From assembly GCA_000965745.1 (NCBI GenBank), contig CP009479.1, forward strand, positions 878,457 to 942,456: a stretch of 64,000 nucleotides of DNA. Reading direction: 5' to 3'. The notes below the pieces were generated by a model that saw only the letters and a program-made list of their open reading frames with translations, made no database searches and was not told where the DNA came from. The translations under genes and the position numbers were made by a program. Every line of letters starts with the position of its first letter. Positions within the stretch are counted from its first letter, which is position 1. Shown here one piece after another: positions 22,741 to 32,557 of this stretch. The DNA is from an uncultured archaeon. Its GTDB lineage: Archaea > Thermoplasmatota > Thermoplasmata > Thermoplasmatales > Thermoplasmataceae.

Positions 22741-24479
22741 AAACCGATGTAACATTCGTCCACCCTCCAAGTATTTACAACTTCAGATCGAGGAATCTAC
22801 GTCCCGGGCCCATAAGTGACGTAGTACCATCGACACCTGTCTTTGAAATGTACCCCATAGGCCTCATAAGCATGCTCAACTACCTGACGACTAGGGGGTA
22901 CGATGCGAGAATCAGTAATCTAGCTGTCCTTATGCTGTCATCCAGCACTTTTGACGAAGAGGCATACCTCAAGGGGCTGGATTCGGACGTTTTCGGTGTG
23001 GACCTTCACTGGCTTCCCCATGTTCATGGCGCCATAAATGTTGTTAGAACACTCAAGAGGCTCCACCCGGAATCAAAAGTTGTCCTTGGGGGGTATTCGG
23101 CTTCATATTTCGCTGAGGAGATAATGCAAACATACCCCGAAGTTGACTATGTGCTGAAGGGAGACCTCCAGGAGAGGCCCATGCTCGACCTGGTCGAATA
23201 CACGCAAGGGAAGGGGGATGTAGAGGACATAGAAAATCTGCTTTACAGGCAGAATGGTGCTGTCAAGTCAAACAAAAGGTCAAATGACCTCAAGAGAATG
23301 GATGATGTGTTCCTCAACTACGAACTTCTTCTGAAGAACGCCTTGAAATACCACGACATAAAGGGGCACCTCCCATTCCTTTCCTGGATATACAACCCAA
23401 TGGCCATGACGCTTATCCAGCATGGCTGCAACATGAACTGTGCTTTCTGCGGGGGCTCGTATTATTCCTACAAGAAGAACTTCTTCCCGCATTCTCCCAT
23501 AGTCCGTGATGTCAGCAGAGTGGTGGACGAGGTGGAACTGGTGCACCAGAAACTGGGTGCCCCCATCTTCATTGCCGGAGACATAAACTACTCAGGCGAA
23601 AAATTCTATACCCGCTTCTTTAAGGAGATAAGGGAAAGGGGGATAGACATACCATTGCTCACGGAGTACTTCACGCCTCCGGGGCTCGATTACTATCTGG
23701 AACTGAAAAAGGCATTCCCCGAGTATACTTCTGAGATTTCTCCTGAATCTTCCGTGGAGAACATAAGGGCTAGAACAGGGAAGGTGTACTCCAACAAAGA
23801 CCTTGAAAAAAGCGTAAGGCATGCGGCCGAAAATGGATGCAGAAAATTTGACATATATTTCTCGATCGGTGTTCCCGGCCAGGAACCGGATGACGTCTTC
23901 GCGGATGTAAAGTACTCTGAAAAGCTCTTCAGGGACTTCCATGACACTAGAATGCAGCTTTCTGCCTTCATATCGCCATTGACTCCATTCCTTGATCCGG
24001 GATCTCTAATATACGAATTCCCCGATAGGTACGGATACAGGATTAGGGCAACCGGGATACAGGACTATTACGATCTTCTTGATTTCGGATCAGGCTGGGA
24101 GGATTTCCTCAACTATGAGACAGACCGGATGAACAGAAAGACCATTGAGGAGACTACATACATCGCTGCCAAGATGATGGCAGACCTGAGATTCAGGATG
24201 GAATACATAAGCGAAGCAGAACACTCAAGAATAGTAGAGAGCATTCAGGAGTATGTTGAGGGAAAGCCTGTGGAACACAAAGGGCGCCTTGACCACCATC
24301 TGACTTACATGAGCAAGGAAATACAGTGGTCAAGGAAACACCACCTGACGCTGTCGTCATTCATGATCTTCCTGTACCGCCAATACTACGGGCTGGAAAA
24401 CTCCAGGATGGTCCGGAAACTAATTGCAGGATTTGCGGCTCCGTCCAAGAAGAAGGAAAGCACCAACGTCCAGCCTTAG
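22737..24479 (+). CDS. B12-binding domain/radical SAM protein, candidate GDGT ring synthase
   Basis: A 580-residue protein. Residues 1-170 form a cobalamin-binding Rossmann domain (VHPPSIYNF, YPIGLISMLNYL, DLHWLPHVHGA and VVLGGYSASYF), though the usual DxHxxG loop is modified (DLHWLP). The radical SAM cluster motif CNMNCAFC is at C231, C235 and C238, followed by a barrel and a helical C-terminal domain. This layout matches the Thermoplasma-type B12/radical SAM family to which the archaeal tetraether ring synthases GrsA/GrsB belong, as far as I recall. Cyclised membrane lipids fit an acidophile. The GTG start has GGAGG at about 22724-22728. Confidence 0.7.
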   Translation: MKTDVTFVHPPSIYNFRSRNLRPGPISDVVPSTPVFEMYPIGLISMLNYLTTRGYDARISNLAVLMLSSSTFDEEAYLKGLDSDVFGVDLHWLPHVHGAINVVRTLKRLHPESKVVLGGYSASYFAEEIMQTYPEVDYVLKGDLQERPMLDLVEYTQGKGDVEDIENLLYRQNGAVKSNKRSNDLKRMDDVFLNYELLLKNALKYHDIKGHLPFLSWIYNPMAMTLIQHGCNMNCAFCGGSYYSYKKNFFPHSPIVRDVSRVVDEVELVHQKLGAPIFIAGDINYSGEKFYTRFFKEIRERGIDIPLLTEYFTPPGLDYYLELKKAFPEYTSEISPESSVENIRARTGKVYSNKDLEKSVRHAAENGCRKFDIYFSIGVPGQEPDDVFADVKYSEKLFRDFHDTRMQLSAFISPLTPFLDPGSLIYEFPDRYGYRIRATGIQDYYDLLDFGSGWEDFLNYETDRMNRKTIEETTYIAAKMMADLRFRMEYISEAEHSRIVESIQEYVEGKPVEHKGRLDHHLTYMSKEIQWSRKHHLTLSSFMIFLYRQYYGLENSRMVRKLIAGFAAPSKKKESTNVQP

Positions 24480-24508
24480 TTAAGCCGGGAATATGTCCTG
24501 TCCCCCCT

Positions 24509-24976
24509 CTATTTTCTTTTGTAATTTCCCATGTAGGAAACCACTTCTATTATTCTCCCGCCTATTTCACCGTCAAATTCTTTCCTGCTTATGCCTGCTT
24601 CAATACGCCCGGCAGGCTTAAGCGCAAAAAGCCTGAAATAATACCTGTGGGATCTTCCGCGAGGCGGGCAAGGGCCCCCGTAGCCGATATTTCCGAAGTC
24701 GTTCTTCCCCTGCCTTGCACCCGATTCAAGTTTCCCATCAGAAGGGAGGCTGGCATCCAGGCCCCCATGGTTCAGGCCAATACTGTAAATGATCCAGTGC
24801 GTAAATGTGCCCATCGGAGCATCCGGATCATCCATTATAAGGGCAAGGGAGTCAGTTCCTTCGGGCAGATCTGACCACTCTATGGCCGGGGACCTGTCCG
24901 CTCCGTCGCAACTGAACCTTACAGGTATTTCTTCTCCATTCTCAAACCCCGCCACCACTATTTTCATGAATATCAT
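24509..24976 (-). CDS. YbhB/YbcL family (PEBP-like) protein
   Basis: A 155-residue phosphatidylethanolamine-binding-protein fold, cytoplasmic, with no signal peptide. Signatures are CDGADRSPAIEWSDLP, the anion-pocket stretch ALIMDDPDAPMGTFTHWIIY and GYGGPCPPRGRSHRYYFRLFAL. The physiological role of the prokaryotic family is not defined. A TATA-like CATATATTTTTAA about 25-30 nt upstream of the ATG at 24976 suggests a leaderless mRNA; ATG 24967 is the alternative start. It is convergent with the radical SAM gene. Confidence 0.88.
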   Translation of the reverse strand: MIFMKIVVAGFENGEEIPVRFSCDGADRSPAIEWSDLPEGTDSLALIMDDPDAPMGTFTHWIIYSIGLNHGGLDASLPSDGKLESGARQGKNDFGNIGYGGPCPPRGRSHRYYFRLFALKPAGRIEAGISRKEFDGEIGGRIIEVVSYMGNYKRK

Positions 24977-25040
24977 CTAATAATGAATCGGGAGTGTTAA
25001 AAATATATGAATAAATTATACAGGGCCCTGACTTATCCGG

Positions 25041-26138
25041 TCAATCCTCCTTCCAGCTGAATGTTATGAGAGTTGCGATGAAAATAACCACTGCGACCGC
25101 GATACTGACCACTATGTCCACAAGAGCCGCATTCATGTTTGAATAGATCATTACCGAATTCAGGCCGTCAATTATGTAATAGAGTGGCAGTATGTGGGCA
25201 ACAGTCTGGAGCCACCCGGGCATGATCGATACCGGGAAGAACGTCCCGGAGAGAAACATCATCGGGAAGGTTATGATGTTTCCAATAACTGAAGCCCCCT
25301 CCTCGGATTTAGACACAGATCCCGCAAGGATTCCCAGGCTCGTGAACATGAACACGCCAAGAAGTATGAAAGGAACCATGTATAACGTGAGGGAAACATG
25401 CGAGTGGAACAGGAAGTACCCAACCGCCACAATTTCAACAGCCGAGAGCGCTGATATTATCAGGTACCAGAAGAACTTGGAAATGAACCATTCACCCTTC
25501 GAGAGGGGCGTCAGGGATAGTTGCCTGAATATCTTGTTCTTTTTGTATGAACTAACAACAAAAGTCATTGAGAACATCGGGGAAGTCAGTATCACAAGAC
25601 CGATAAGCCCCGGAATGAGATAGTCCGAGGTGTTTGTGGCCTTGAACGATACACTTGCAGTGGAAACTGATATATTTCCGCTGGCCGTTGACCCCTGGTT
25701 GTTGAAGGCCTGAACTACAAACTGTATGGCCTGCTGTGCAACCGCACTTGTTGATTGCGAGGGGTTAAAGTAGTAAGTGAGATTTACCTGCATCCCCTGG
25801 ACGTAATCCTGCGAGAAACCTTGAGGTATCAGCAGGGCTGAGCTGATTGAGTTCTCGGATATGTATTTTGTAATGTTCACAGATGCAGGTATCGTCCTTA
25901 TGCTCACAATATGTGTATCATTAAGGGCTGCTATGAACTGGGAAGCAAGGGTGCTGTTGCCGTCAAGATTCTGCACATAAAGCGGAGTCGGGCTTGAATT
26001 TCCTCCGGAAAAGATGGAACCGAAAATGAGCATGAACAGTAGGGGAAAAATGAATACAAAGAACAGCGCGGTCCTGCTTCTCATGTAGTTCTTGCCGTAT
26101 ATTTTCAGCTCAGCGACTATATTCCTGATCCTCATCAT
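25041..26138 (-). CDS. ABC-2 type transporter permease
   Basis: A 365-residue membrane subunit. One N-terminal helix (ALFFVFIFPLLFMLIFGSI), a 150-residue extracytoplasmic loop rich in N-x-T/S sequons, then five helices from about residue 175 to the end. This is the YhgE/DrrB-like ABC-2 topology. Its start overlaps the stop of the ATPase gene by 4 bp, so the two form one exporter operon. The substrate cannot be told from sequence; drugs, lipids or polysaccharides are typical for the class. Confidence 0.88.
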   Translation of the reverse strand: MMRIRNIVAELKIYGKNYMRSRTALFFVFIFPLLFMLIFGSIFSGGNSSPTPLYVQNLDGNSTLASQFIAALNDTHIVSIRTIPASVNITKYISENSISSALLIPQGFSQDYVQGMQVNLTYYFNPSQSTSAVAQQAIQFVVQAFNNQGSTASGNISVSTASVSFKATNTSDYLIPGLIGLVILTSPMFSMTFVVSSYKKNKIFRQLSLTPLSKGEWFISKFFWYLIISALSAVEIVAVGYFLFHSHVSLTLYMVPFILLGVFMFTSLGILAGSVSKSEEGASVIGNIITFPMMFLSGTFFPVSIMPGWLQTVAHILPLYYIIDGLNSVMIYSNMNAALVDIVVSIAVAVVIFIATLITFSWKED

Positions 26139-27052
26139 TCTTCCTCCTTTCCTACCAGGTCTACGAATATGTCTTCAAGGGTGTCCTCCCTCAGCTGAAG
26201 GGTGCTTATCGGTATGTTGTTCCTGTCAACGAATGATAGAATATCGATCACATCGCTGTTGCTGTTGACATGGGCAGATATGAGGCCGTTTTCCAGGGTG
26301 GACTCAAGCTTCAGCTCTTTTCCAATGTATTCTGAAAGTTTTTCGTCTCTGCTTACAAGAAGGCGCTTCCCTTTTCCCATCTTTTCTATTATCTCCTTTG
26401 GAGTCCCCTCCACAATCATTTTTCCGCGTGACACTATTCCGACCCTGTCTGCCAGCATTTCTGCTTCTTCAAGGTAGTGTGTTGTGAGAATGATCGTCCT
26501 CCCCTCTTCCTTCAACTGCCTTATGAGTTTCCAGATTCTTCTTCTTGCCCTGGGATCAAGCCCCGTAGTGGGCTCATCGAGAAATACTACCTTTGGATTG
26601 TTGACAAGGGCGAGGCATATTCCAAGCTTCTGCTTCTGCCCTCCTGAAAGGTTCTGGAAATAAACATTCCTGACATCATCCAGTTCAACAAGTTCAAGAA
26701 GCTCTTTGCTCCTGTCCGCAACTCCAAAGATTGTGCAATAGAACCTGATGGCCTCCTCAGGGTTTATACGCTCAACGAACCTGAAGTCCTGCGGCATTAT
26801 CCCGACCGTTTGCCGTATATCAGCCTGTGAATGCCATGGATCCATTCCCAGGACCCTGACCCGGCCGCCATCGGGCTTTCTCAACCCCTCAACTATTTCC
26901 ACCGTTGTGGTTTTGCCGGCACCGTTTGGGCCGAGAAGGCTGTAGACCTCTCCTTCATATACCTTGAATGAAAGGCCGTCCACTGCTTTTATGCTCCCAT
27001 AACTCTTTCGCAGGTTTTCCACCAGAATTGTGACGCCGTCCCCGTTCATCAA
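26135..27052 (-). CDS. ABC transporter ATP-binding protein (DrrA-like)
   Basis: A 305-residue ATPase. Walker A GPNGAGKTTTVEIVEG, signature LSGGQKQKLGICLAL, Walker B VVFLDEPTTGLDPRARR and the switch His in ILTTHYLEEAEML. The C-terminal 90 residues form the extension common in DrrA-type exporters. It is first in a two-gene operon with the ABC-2 permease. It is divergent from the dipeptidase gene across a 235-bp gap. Confidence 0.92.
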   Translation of the reverse strand: MMNGDGVTILVENLRKSYGSIKAVDGLSFKVYEGEVYSLLGPNGAGKTTTVEIVEGLRKPDGGRVRVLGMDPWHSQADIRQTVGIMPQDFRFVERINPEEAIRFYCTIFGVADRSKELLELVELDDVRNVYFQNLSGGQKQKLGICLALVNNPKVVFLDEPTTGLDPRARRRIWKLIRQLKEEGRTIILTTHYLEEAEMLADRVGIVSRGKMIVEGTPKEIIEKMGKGKRLLVSRDEKLSEYIGKELKLESTLENGLISAHVNSNSDVIDILSFVDRNNIPISTLQLREDTLEDIFVDLVGKEEE

Positions 27053-27287
27053 AGAAGCAACTCCACAGAGTCAGATTTTCCCCTATTGCAAGATTCAACC
27101 AAGAAAAGACATGATGCCAAAGACACTTGGAACTACCTATTAGTGTAAAGAATGAATGGCTATATAAGATATGCAGGAAACTTATTAGGCATCCGGGAGC
27201 AGATTGCCCCGAGACTGATCGGGCACTTGAAACCAACCCAATTGTTATGTCCTTGGCAGCCATCCACATGTGAGAGTGCTTCTAACT

Positions 27288-28373
27288 ATGTCCGACTACA
27301 GGGAAAGATTAGGTGAATTAAGGAAAAAACTGGCCGAAGAAGAACTGCAGCAGGCAGTAATACTTTCAAGGGAAAATATCTGCTACCTCACAGGATTCTG
27401 TGTTGGAAGTAATGAGAGGTTGACTGCGCTTATTGTAAACGGGAAGGAAACATCGCTGGTTGTGCCAAAGCTCAGCCAGGGGCAGGTGAGGGATATCGGG
27501 GTCGATAAGACAGTAACCTGGGATGACAGGGATGACCCATATGCAATTGCAAAGGAAATCATTGGATCAGGGGGAAAAGGAAGGATTGCACTGGAATCCC
27601 AGACACCTCTTTCGCTGTACATGAGGTTTAAGGATATGTTTGGCCCTGATCCTGTTTTTGCAGATCAGTTGATGGTGGCCCTCAGGCAGAGGAAACGAGG
27701 CGAAGAGGTGGAATTCATAAGAAAAGCTGTCGAAATAAGTGAGAAAGCCCTTGAAGAAACAACACAGGAAATCAAACCTGGAATGACTGAGAAGGAAGTC
27801 GCGGGGATACTTGAGTACAATATGAGGCGGAACGGATCTGACGGAAATGCATTCTCCACCACGGTCGCATCCGGAAAAAACAGCGCCAACCCTCACCACG
27901 TCACGTCTGACAGCAGAATTGAAGCCGGAAGCTCCCTGGTTATCGACTTTGGGGCATCCTACAGGAATTACTCATCAGACACAACCAGAACCTTTGTAGT
28001 GGGTAGCATTCCAGAGGGGTTCAAGGACGTGTACGAAACAGTCAGAAAGGCCCAGCAGACAGGCATAGACTGCGCTAATCCGGGAATTCCTGCAGGAGAT
28101 ATCGACATAGAGGTAAGAAAAGTGATTGAAAACGCGGGATATGGGGAATATTTCACCCACAGGACAGGTCATGGTATCGGCCTGGAGACCCACGAGCCTC
28201 CGTACATCAATGAAAGCAACAGATCTCCGCTCCAGCCTCCGGCCACATTTACCATAGAGCCCGGAATTTACATTCAGGGGAAGTACGGCGTCCGTATAGA
28301 GGATACAGTGCTGATGGACGAAAAAGGGACCCGGGCAGTCAACTCATTTTCGAAGGAACTTCGGATACTGTAG
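27288..28373 (+). CDS. pepQ: Xaa-Pro dipeptidase / M24 family aminopeptidase
   Basis: About 361 residues in two parts: a creatinase-like N-terminal domain (about 1-125) and a pita-bread metallopeptidase domain. The metal ligands are visible as D and D (VIDFGASYRNYSSDTTRTF), H in HRTGHGIGLETHE, E in FTIEPGIYI and E in GVRIEDTVLM. It cleaves dipeptides with C-terminal proline, fitting a peptide-scavenging lifestyle. ATG 27288 is chosen; GTG 27270 is possible. A strong TATA-like CTATATAAG near 27168 would give a leader of about 95 nt containing a small hairpin at 27205-27225. Confidence 0.9.
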   Translation: MSDYRERLGELRKKLAEEELQQAVILSRENICYLTGFCVGSNERLTALIVNGKETSLVVPKLSQGQVRDIGVDKTVTWDDRDDPYAIAKEIIGSGGKGRIALESQTPLSLYMRFKDMFGPDPVFADQLMVALRQRKRGEEVEFIRKAVEISEKALEETTQEIKPGMTEKEVAGILEYNMRRNGSDGNAFSTTVASGKNSANPHHVTSDSRIEAGSSLVIDFGASYRNYSSDTTRTFVVGSIPEGFKDVYETVRKAQQTGIDCANPGIPAGDIDIEVRKVIENAGYGEYFTHRTGHGIGLETHEPPYINESNRSPLQPPATFTIEPGIYIQGKYGVRIEDTVLMDEKGTRAVNSFSKELRIL

Positions 28374-28418
28374 GAAAAATGTGGAAGAATGCCCGATGGG
28401 AGCAGTTTGGGCCTGTTC

Positions 28419-29240
28419 TCATCTCACATTTATTTTTGGCGCAAGCCCTTCCGCCCACTGTGCTGAAATACCACCATCAATAACATGTGTTGCCCCGGTG
28501 ATGAATGATGCAGCATCCGATGCGAGGAATACAACAAGTTTCGCAATCTCCTCAGGTTTCGCAATCCTGCCCATTGGATACAGCTCGTTGTATGCTTTTC
28601 TTGCCTTCTCCGCATCTCCGAAATGAGCGAAATCCCTCTCCACCATGGATGTTTCAACGGAGCCGGGGGCGATGCAGTTTACCCTTATGCCGTATTTTGC
28701 AAGGTCCATGGCAGAAGCCCTGGTGAGCCCTATTATGGCACTCTTTGATGCACAATAGGCAACGGATTCAGTTGAGCCCTGCAGGCCCAGGGCGGAAGAA
28801 GTGTTGACAATAACTCCCCTTGTTTTTATGAGGTGCGGTATGGAATTTTTTGTGCAATAAAAGGCACCTCCCAGATTTGTGTTGAGTATCCTGTCCCATG
28901 TCTCCGTGGAAATATCTTCTATTGAAAACCACTCGTAAATTCCGGCATTGTTGAACAGAATGTCGATACGGCCAAATCTCACAGCGGCAAAGGATATGAG
29001 CATCTGAACCTCATCTTCGCTGCTTACATCGACCTTGAAGGGCTCAACCTCGCAACCCCTGACTTCTTTCCTGATCAGGTCAACTGTTTCTTTTGCCTTC
29101 TCTTCAGATATATCTGCAACGCATACACTGGCTCCGTTCCTTGCCATTTCCAGTGCAGTTGCCCTACCTATTCCTGAACCGGCCCCAGTGACAATTGCCA
29201 CTTTTTCGCCTAGTACTCCTGAGTCATTCCCTGCGGACAT
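28419..29240 (-). CDS. Short-chain dehydrogenase/reductase (SDR)
   Basis: A 273-residue NAD(P)-dependent oxidoreductase. The cofactor motif TGAGSGIG is at about 18-25, and an Asp after the second strand (VADIS) suggests NAD preference. NNAG is followed by the catalytic Ser (NTSSALG) and YCASK. The C-terminus is VIDGG-type. The substrate is unknown; the overall form is 3-oxoacyl reductase or sugar dehydrogenase-like. It is monocistronic between pepQ (convergent) and the tandem MFS genes (divergent). Confidence 0.9.
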   Translation of the reverse strand: MSAGNDSGVLGEKVAIVTGAGSGIGRATALEMARNGASVCVADISEEKAKETVDLIRKEVRGCEVEPFKVDVSSEDEVQMLISFAAVRFGRIDILFNNAGIYEWFSIEDISTETWDRILNTNLGGAFYCTKNSIPHLIKTRGVIVNTSSALGLQGSTESVAYCASKSAIIGLTRASAMDLAKYGIRVNCIAPGSVETSMVERDFAHFGDAEKARKAYNELYPMGRIAKPEEIAKLVVFLASDAASFITGATHVIDGGISAQWAEGLAPKINVR

Positions 29241-29376
29241 AGTACATCTAGACTTTGACAGCTTGTCTGTATATATTCATTTCGTGAGGGGCAGAATAAG
29301 AACTGAAGTTTTGCCGCTTCATTCCCCAATATCCGGCAAAACACGGTCTCCTGTGTAAGTATGGTTAGGCGCCACG

Positions 29377-29386
29377 CTTAAATACG
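29377..29386 (+). promoter_or_regulatory. TATA-like box of the first MFS gene (leaderless start)
   Basis: CTTAAATACG centred about 25 nt before the ATG at 29407, the exact distance expected if transcription starts at the A of the start codon. No ribosome-binding site is present. Confidence 0.5.
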
Positions 29387-29406
29387 ATGAGTATCTGCAC
29401 CACGAG

Positions 29407-30774
29407 ATGAGTCACTACGGTTCTGAAACAACGCTGATGCAGGGGAGCAGCAGCTCAGTCCGCAAGAAAGTTTCGAACTACTGGTTCATCAGCTATCTTT
29501 TTTCCAACACTGCCTATGGCCTTACAATACCGCTCATCCCACTGTTTGTTGTCATGTTCCTGAAGAGTGGGGTAGTGTGGGACGGGATAGTATATTCCCT
29601 GGCATCGGCGGCATCGGTTCCGGCCCTTCTATTCTGGGGAAACCTGTCGGATTCAATCAAAAAAAGGAAAATTTTCGTGATAATCGGGTTCCTGGGTGCC
29701 GGAATAGCATTAATCCCAATATTTCTCGTTCACACACTTGGCGTCTACATCCTGTTCCTGATCGTCGCTCAGGTCGTAGGAATGGCGAGTGTCCCTGTTT
29801 CCAACCTTCTGATTTTCGAAAGCACACAGCAGTCCCAATGGCCAAACGTCATGGCTACATTTAACATGATCGCATCAACAGGCACAGTTCTTGGACTCGC
29901 CATAGGTGCCGTAATGGTGGTCCTGTACGGATCCGGAGTGGATTCTGTTATCCCTCTCTTTTACCTTGTAGCAGGTGCAATATACATTCTTGCGGTGATC
30001 AGTGCAATGATTATACTGAAAGAGCCATCCAGGAACATTAACAGGGCAAAGCTGGGGCCATTTTACTCATTGAGGGTCATTGAAAGGGTCAGGTATTTTC
30101 CAAGCAGCGTCATACACATCATTTCCGACAGGAAGATGAAGGCCCTGAACAAGCTGTCTCCTCCCCTGAGGCATTACATATACGCATCCTCTTTCCTGAT
30201 GTTCGGCTTTCAGCTCTTTATACTGGCATTTCCAGTCTACGTCATTCAGAATGTTGGCGGAACAACAGAGGACATATTCTACCTCTACCTCATCAACGCC
30301 ATCTTTTCAACCCTCACTTTCAGGTTTGCAGGGAATTACATCCGACTTAAAGGAGGAAAGAAGACCCTCACTATGTCGCTTGCGTCAAGGTTCATCACGT
30401 TCGGCGCAGCGGCTTTCCTTCCGTACATTGTGATGCAAAGCACTCAAGCCCTGATGGTTTCAATGATCATATACGCAGTGGTGGGAGCTTTCTGGGGGTT
30501 TATAAGCATAGGCCAGATCTCTTTTGTCTCTGATAACGCTCAGCCGAAGCAGAGGGGAAGGGCAGTAGGCTACTACAACTCATTTTTTGGATTCGGACAG
30601 ATAGGCGGATCATTCATTTCAGGAGTAATATCCGAATATGTAGGCTACAGTGCTGATTTTGCCGTTTCGTCCCTGATAGTGCTTGCAGGCACAGTCCTGA
30701 TACTCAGATACTACCCGCACATAAGGATCATAACTTCTGATCCTGACAGTGTAGCCTCTACTGACAGTCTTTAA
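29407..30774 (+). CDS. MFS transporter (tandem paralogue 1)
   Basis: A 455-residue twelve-helix major facilitator. The MFS loop 2-3 motif appears as WGNLSDSIKKRKIF, and a second-half helix ends with the RGRAVGYYNSFFGFGQIGGSF region. A hydrophilic central loop (about 210-255) separates the two six-helix bundles. The substrate is unknown. It is followed 72 bp later by a clearly related transporter; shared phrases include FLMFGFQ, GYYNS and GQIGG. Confidence 0.88.
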   Translation: MSHYGSETTLMQGSSSSVRKKVSNYWFISYLFSNTAYGLTIPLIPLFVVMFLKSGVVWDGIVYSLASAASVPALLFWGNLSDSIKKRKIFVIIGFLGAGIALIPIFLVHTLGVYILFLIVAQVVGMASVPVSNLLIFESTQQSQWPNVMATFNMIASTGTVLGLAIGAVMVVLYGSGVDSVIPLFYLVAGAIYILAVISAMIILKEPSRNINRAKLGPFYSLRVIERVRYFPSSVIHIISDRKMKALNKLSPPLRHYIYASSFLMFGFQLFILAFPVYVIQNVGGTTEDIFYLYLINAIFSTLTFRFAGNYIRLKGGKKTLTMSLASRFITFGAAAFLPYIVMQSTQALMVSMIIYAVVGAFWGFISIGQISFVSDNAQPKQRGRAVGYYNSFFGFGQIGGSFISGVISEYVGYSADFAVSSLIVLAGTVLILRYYPHIRIITSDPDSVASTDSL

Positions 30775-30846
30775 TAATCCATATCCTGTTTATCAGAAAA
30801 TAGTTGACTAGAATGAGTTGAACGAAGGAATATGAGGTGGAGAGAG

Positions 30847-32169
30847 ATGGAAAACATTACAAAAAGTGATGGAGGCAATGCCATGCCCGGTGCTGGCAGC
30901 AAATGGTTCGCCAGTTATCTTCTTTCAAATATTGCAGCAGGAATCATTTCGCCTCTGATCCCGCTTTATATTGTAATATACCTGAACTCAAACGTATTTT
31001 ACGTTGGCCTGGTATCATCACTTGCTTCTGCAGCTGCAGTGCCTTCCCTAATTTTCTGGGGGAATCTGTCAGACTATGCCGGCAGGAGAAAGATATTCAT
31101 ACTCGTTGGATTCTTTGGCTCCTTCCTGACACTGCTTCAGATCATGTTCGTTCGCGATCTTTCCGCTTACATCCTGATGCTGGTATCTTTTCAGGCCATT
31201 GCAATGGCTGCAGTCCCTGTGTCCACCCTTATTATACTGGAAACCCGGCAGGAGGCAGAATGGCCCCAGGTGATGTCTACCTTCAGCCTGGTTTCGGCTG
31301 CAGGCACAGTAACGGGCCTGATTGCAGGATCCGGGATCATCGTGTACTGGCATTCCCCAAGTGTTCTTCCTGCAATGTATCTCATTGCATCCTTCATATA
31401 TCTCACCGCAGCTATAGGGGCAATTGCGCTTCTGCCGGAACCGGGGAGGAAGCTTATAAGAGCGAGGCTGCACAACCTGTTCTCCTACCGAATCGTTGAA
31501 AGGGGACGGCACTTTCCGAGCTACGTGCTTCATGTCATACCGTTTGGCAGAAACAAGGGCGAAACACATGCTTTCTCCCCAACAATGAGGAAGTATCTTT
31601 TCACAACAACTTTTCTCATGTTCGGGTTCCAGATTTTCTTCGTGCCTTTTCCAGTTTTCCTTATAGATTATTTTCACGCTGCAGAATCTCAGATCTTCAT
31701 TCTTTATCTGTTGAACAGCGCATTATCCATGGTTACGTTCAGAATAGCAGGCATCCTTGTGCGAAAAGGGGGCATCCGAAAGACAATTTCCTTCGGCATA
31801 TTTCCCAGAATAGCAATATTCTCACTGGCTGGGATCCTGCCGCTCTTGGCAGCCTACGGCAGAGTGGTCCTGATAACCGCAATCATAATGTACGGAATCT
31901 TGGGAGCACTGTGGAGCCTCATAAGCATCAGCGAGGTGACAAGCATAACAAAGCTTGCGGTCAAGGCCAACAGGGGGAAGGCTATCGGATACTACAACTC
32001 TCTCCTGGGCGTGGGGCAGATAGGTGGTGCAAGCATATCCGGTGTTATTGCGTATGACCTTGGATACACCGTTGACTTTGTTACCGCTGCAGCGGTTGTC
32101 CTCATCGGAGCGTACATGATACTCAGGTTCTACCCTGAAAACAGAGGTGTTCCTGCCCTAAAAACTTAA
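30847..32169 (+). CDS. MFS transporter (tandem paralogue 2)
   Basis: About 440 residues, paralogous to the preceding gene along its whole length: WGNLSDYAGRRKIF in loop 2-3, VIERGRYF/IVERGRHF-type central loop, FLMFGFQIFFVPFPVF, and RGKAIGYYNSLLGVGQIGGAS near the end. The ATG at 30847 has GGTGGAG directly upstream; an ATG at 30832 is in frame but less likely. The divergence between the pair suggests an old duplication with different substrates. Confidence 0.88.
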   Translation: MENITKSDGGNAMPGAGSKWFASYLLSNIAAGIISPLIPLYIVIYLNSNVFYVGLVSSLASAAAVPSLIFWGNLSDYAGRRKIFILVGFFGSFLTLLQIMFVRDLSAYILMLVSFQAIAMAAVPVSTLIILETRQEAEWPQVMSTFSLVSAAGTVTGLIAGSGIIVYWHSPSVLPAMYLIASFIYLTAAIGAIALLPEPGRKLIRARLHNLFSYRIVERGRHFPSYVLHVIPFGRNKGETHAFSPTMRKYLFTTTFLMFGFQIFFVPFPVFLIDYFHAAESQIFILYLLNSALSMVTFRIAGILVRKGGIRKTISFGIFPRIAIFSLAGILPLLAAYGRVVLITAIIMYGILGALWSLISISEVTSITKLAVKANRGKAIGYYNSLLGVGQIGGASISGVIAYDLGYTVDFVTAAAVVLIGAYMILRFYPENRGVPALKT

Positions 32170-32182
32170 ATTCCCATCTGTA

Positions 32183-32557
32183 CTAGAATGACCCTCTGAT
32201 CCTGTTTCTGTCGATGGCCATGCCTCTCGGGGTTATGGCTATGAGGTTCTTCGTTATTCCGGCCACGTCACCGTCTACATCCTTGCCTATTGTCCGGACT
32301 TCCTGAATTATTCTTCTCATCTGGAGCTCGTCTCCTGCCACAGGGGTGCAGTCCAGAATCAGTATGTCGCCGTTATAAACAAAATCGCTGATTCTCATGA
32401 GATCCTCAAATCTCTGTATTTCCGCAACTTTCAGATGTTTTCTCTCAACATCTGGGACGTCCGGCAACTTGAAGTCGGCCAGATCAATAAATTTTCTTTC
32501 AGGCCTCTCCTTTCCCCTGTCTCCCTCCGGATTTTTTTTCTTCAGTAACGGCGCCAT
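32183..32557 (-). CDS. sepF: SepF, FtsZ membrane anchor (cell division)
   Basis: A 124-residue protein of the SepF/DUF552 family. A short N-terminal amphipathic membrane-targeting stretch (MAPLLKKKN) and charged linker precede the core (KHLKVAEIQRFEDLMRISDFVYNGDILILDCTPV ... GDVAGITKNLIAITPRG). In archaea SepF dimers tether FtsZ filaments to the membrane. The length and single core domain fit the archaeal form. It is convergent with the MFS gene and monocistronic. Confidence 0.9.
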   Translation of the reverse strand: MAPLLKKKNPEGDRGKERPERKFIDLADFKLPDVPDVERKHLKVAEIQRFEDLMRISDFVYNGDILILDCTPVAGDELQMRRIIQEVRTIGKDVDGDVAGITKNLIAITPRGMAIDRNRIRGSF

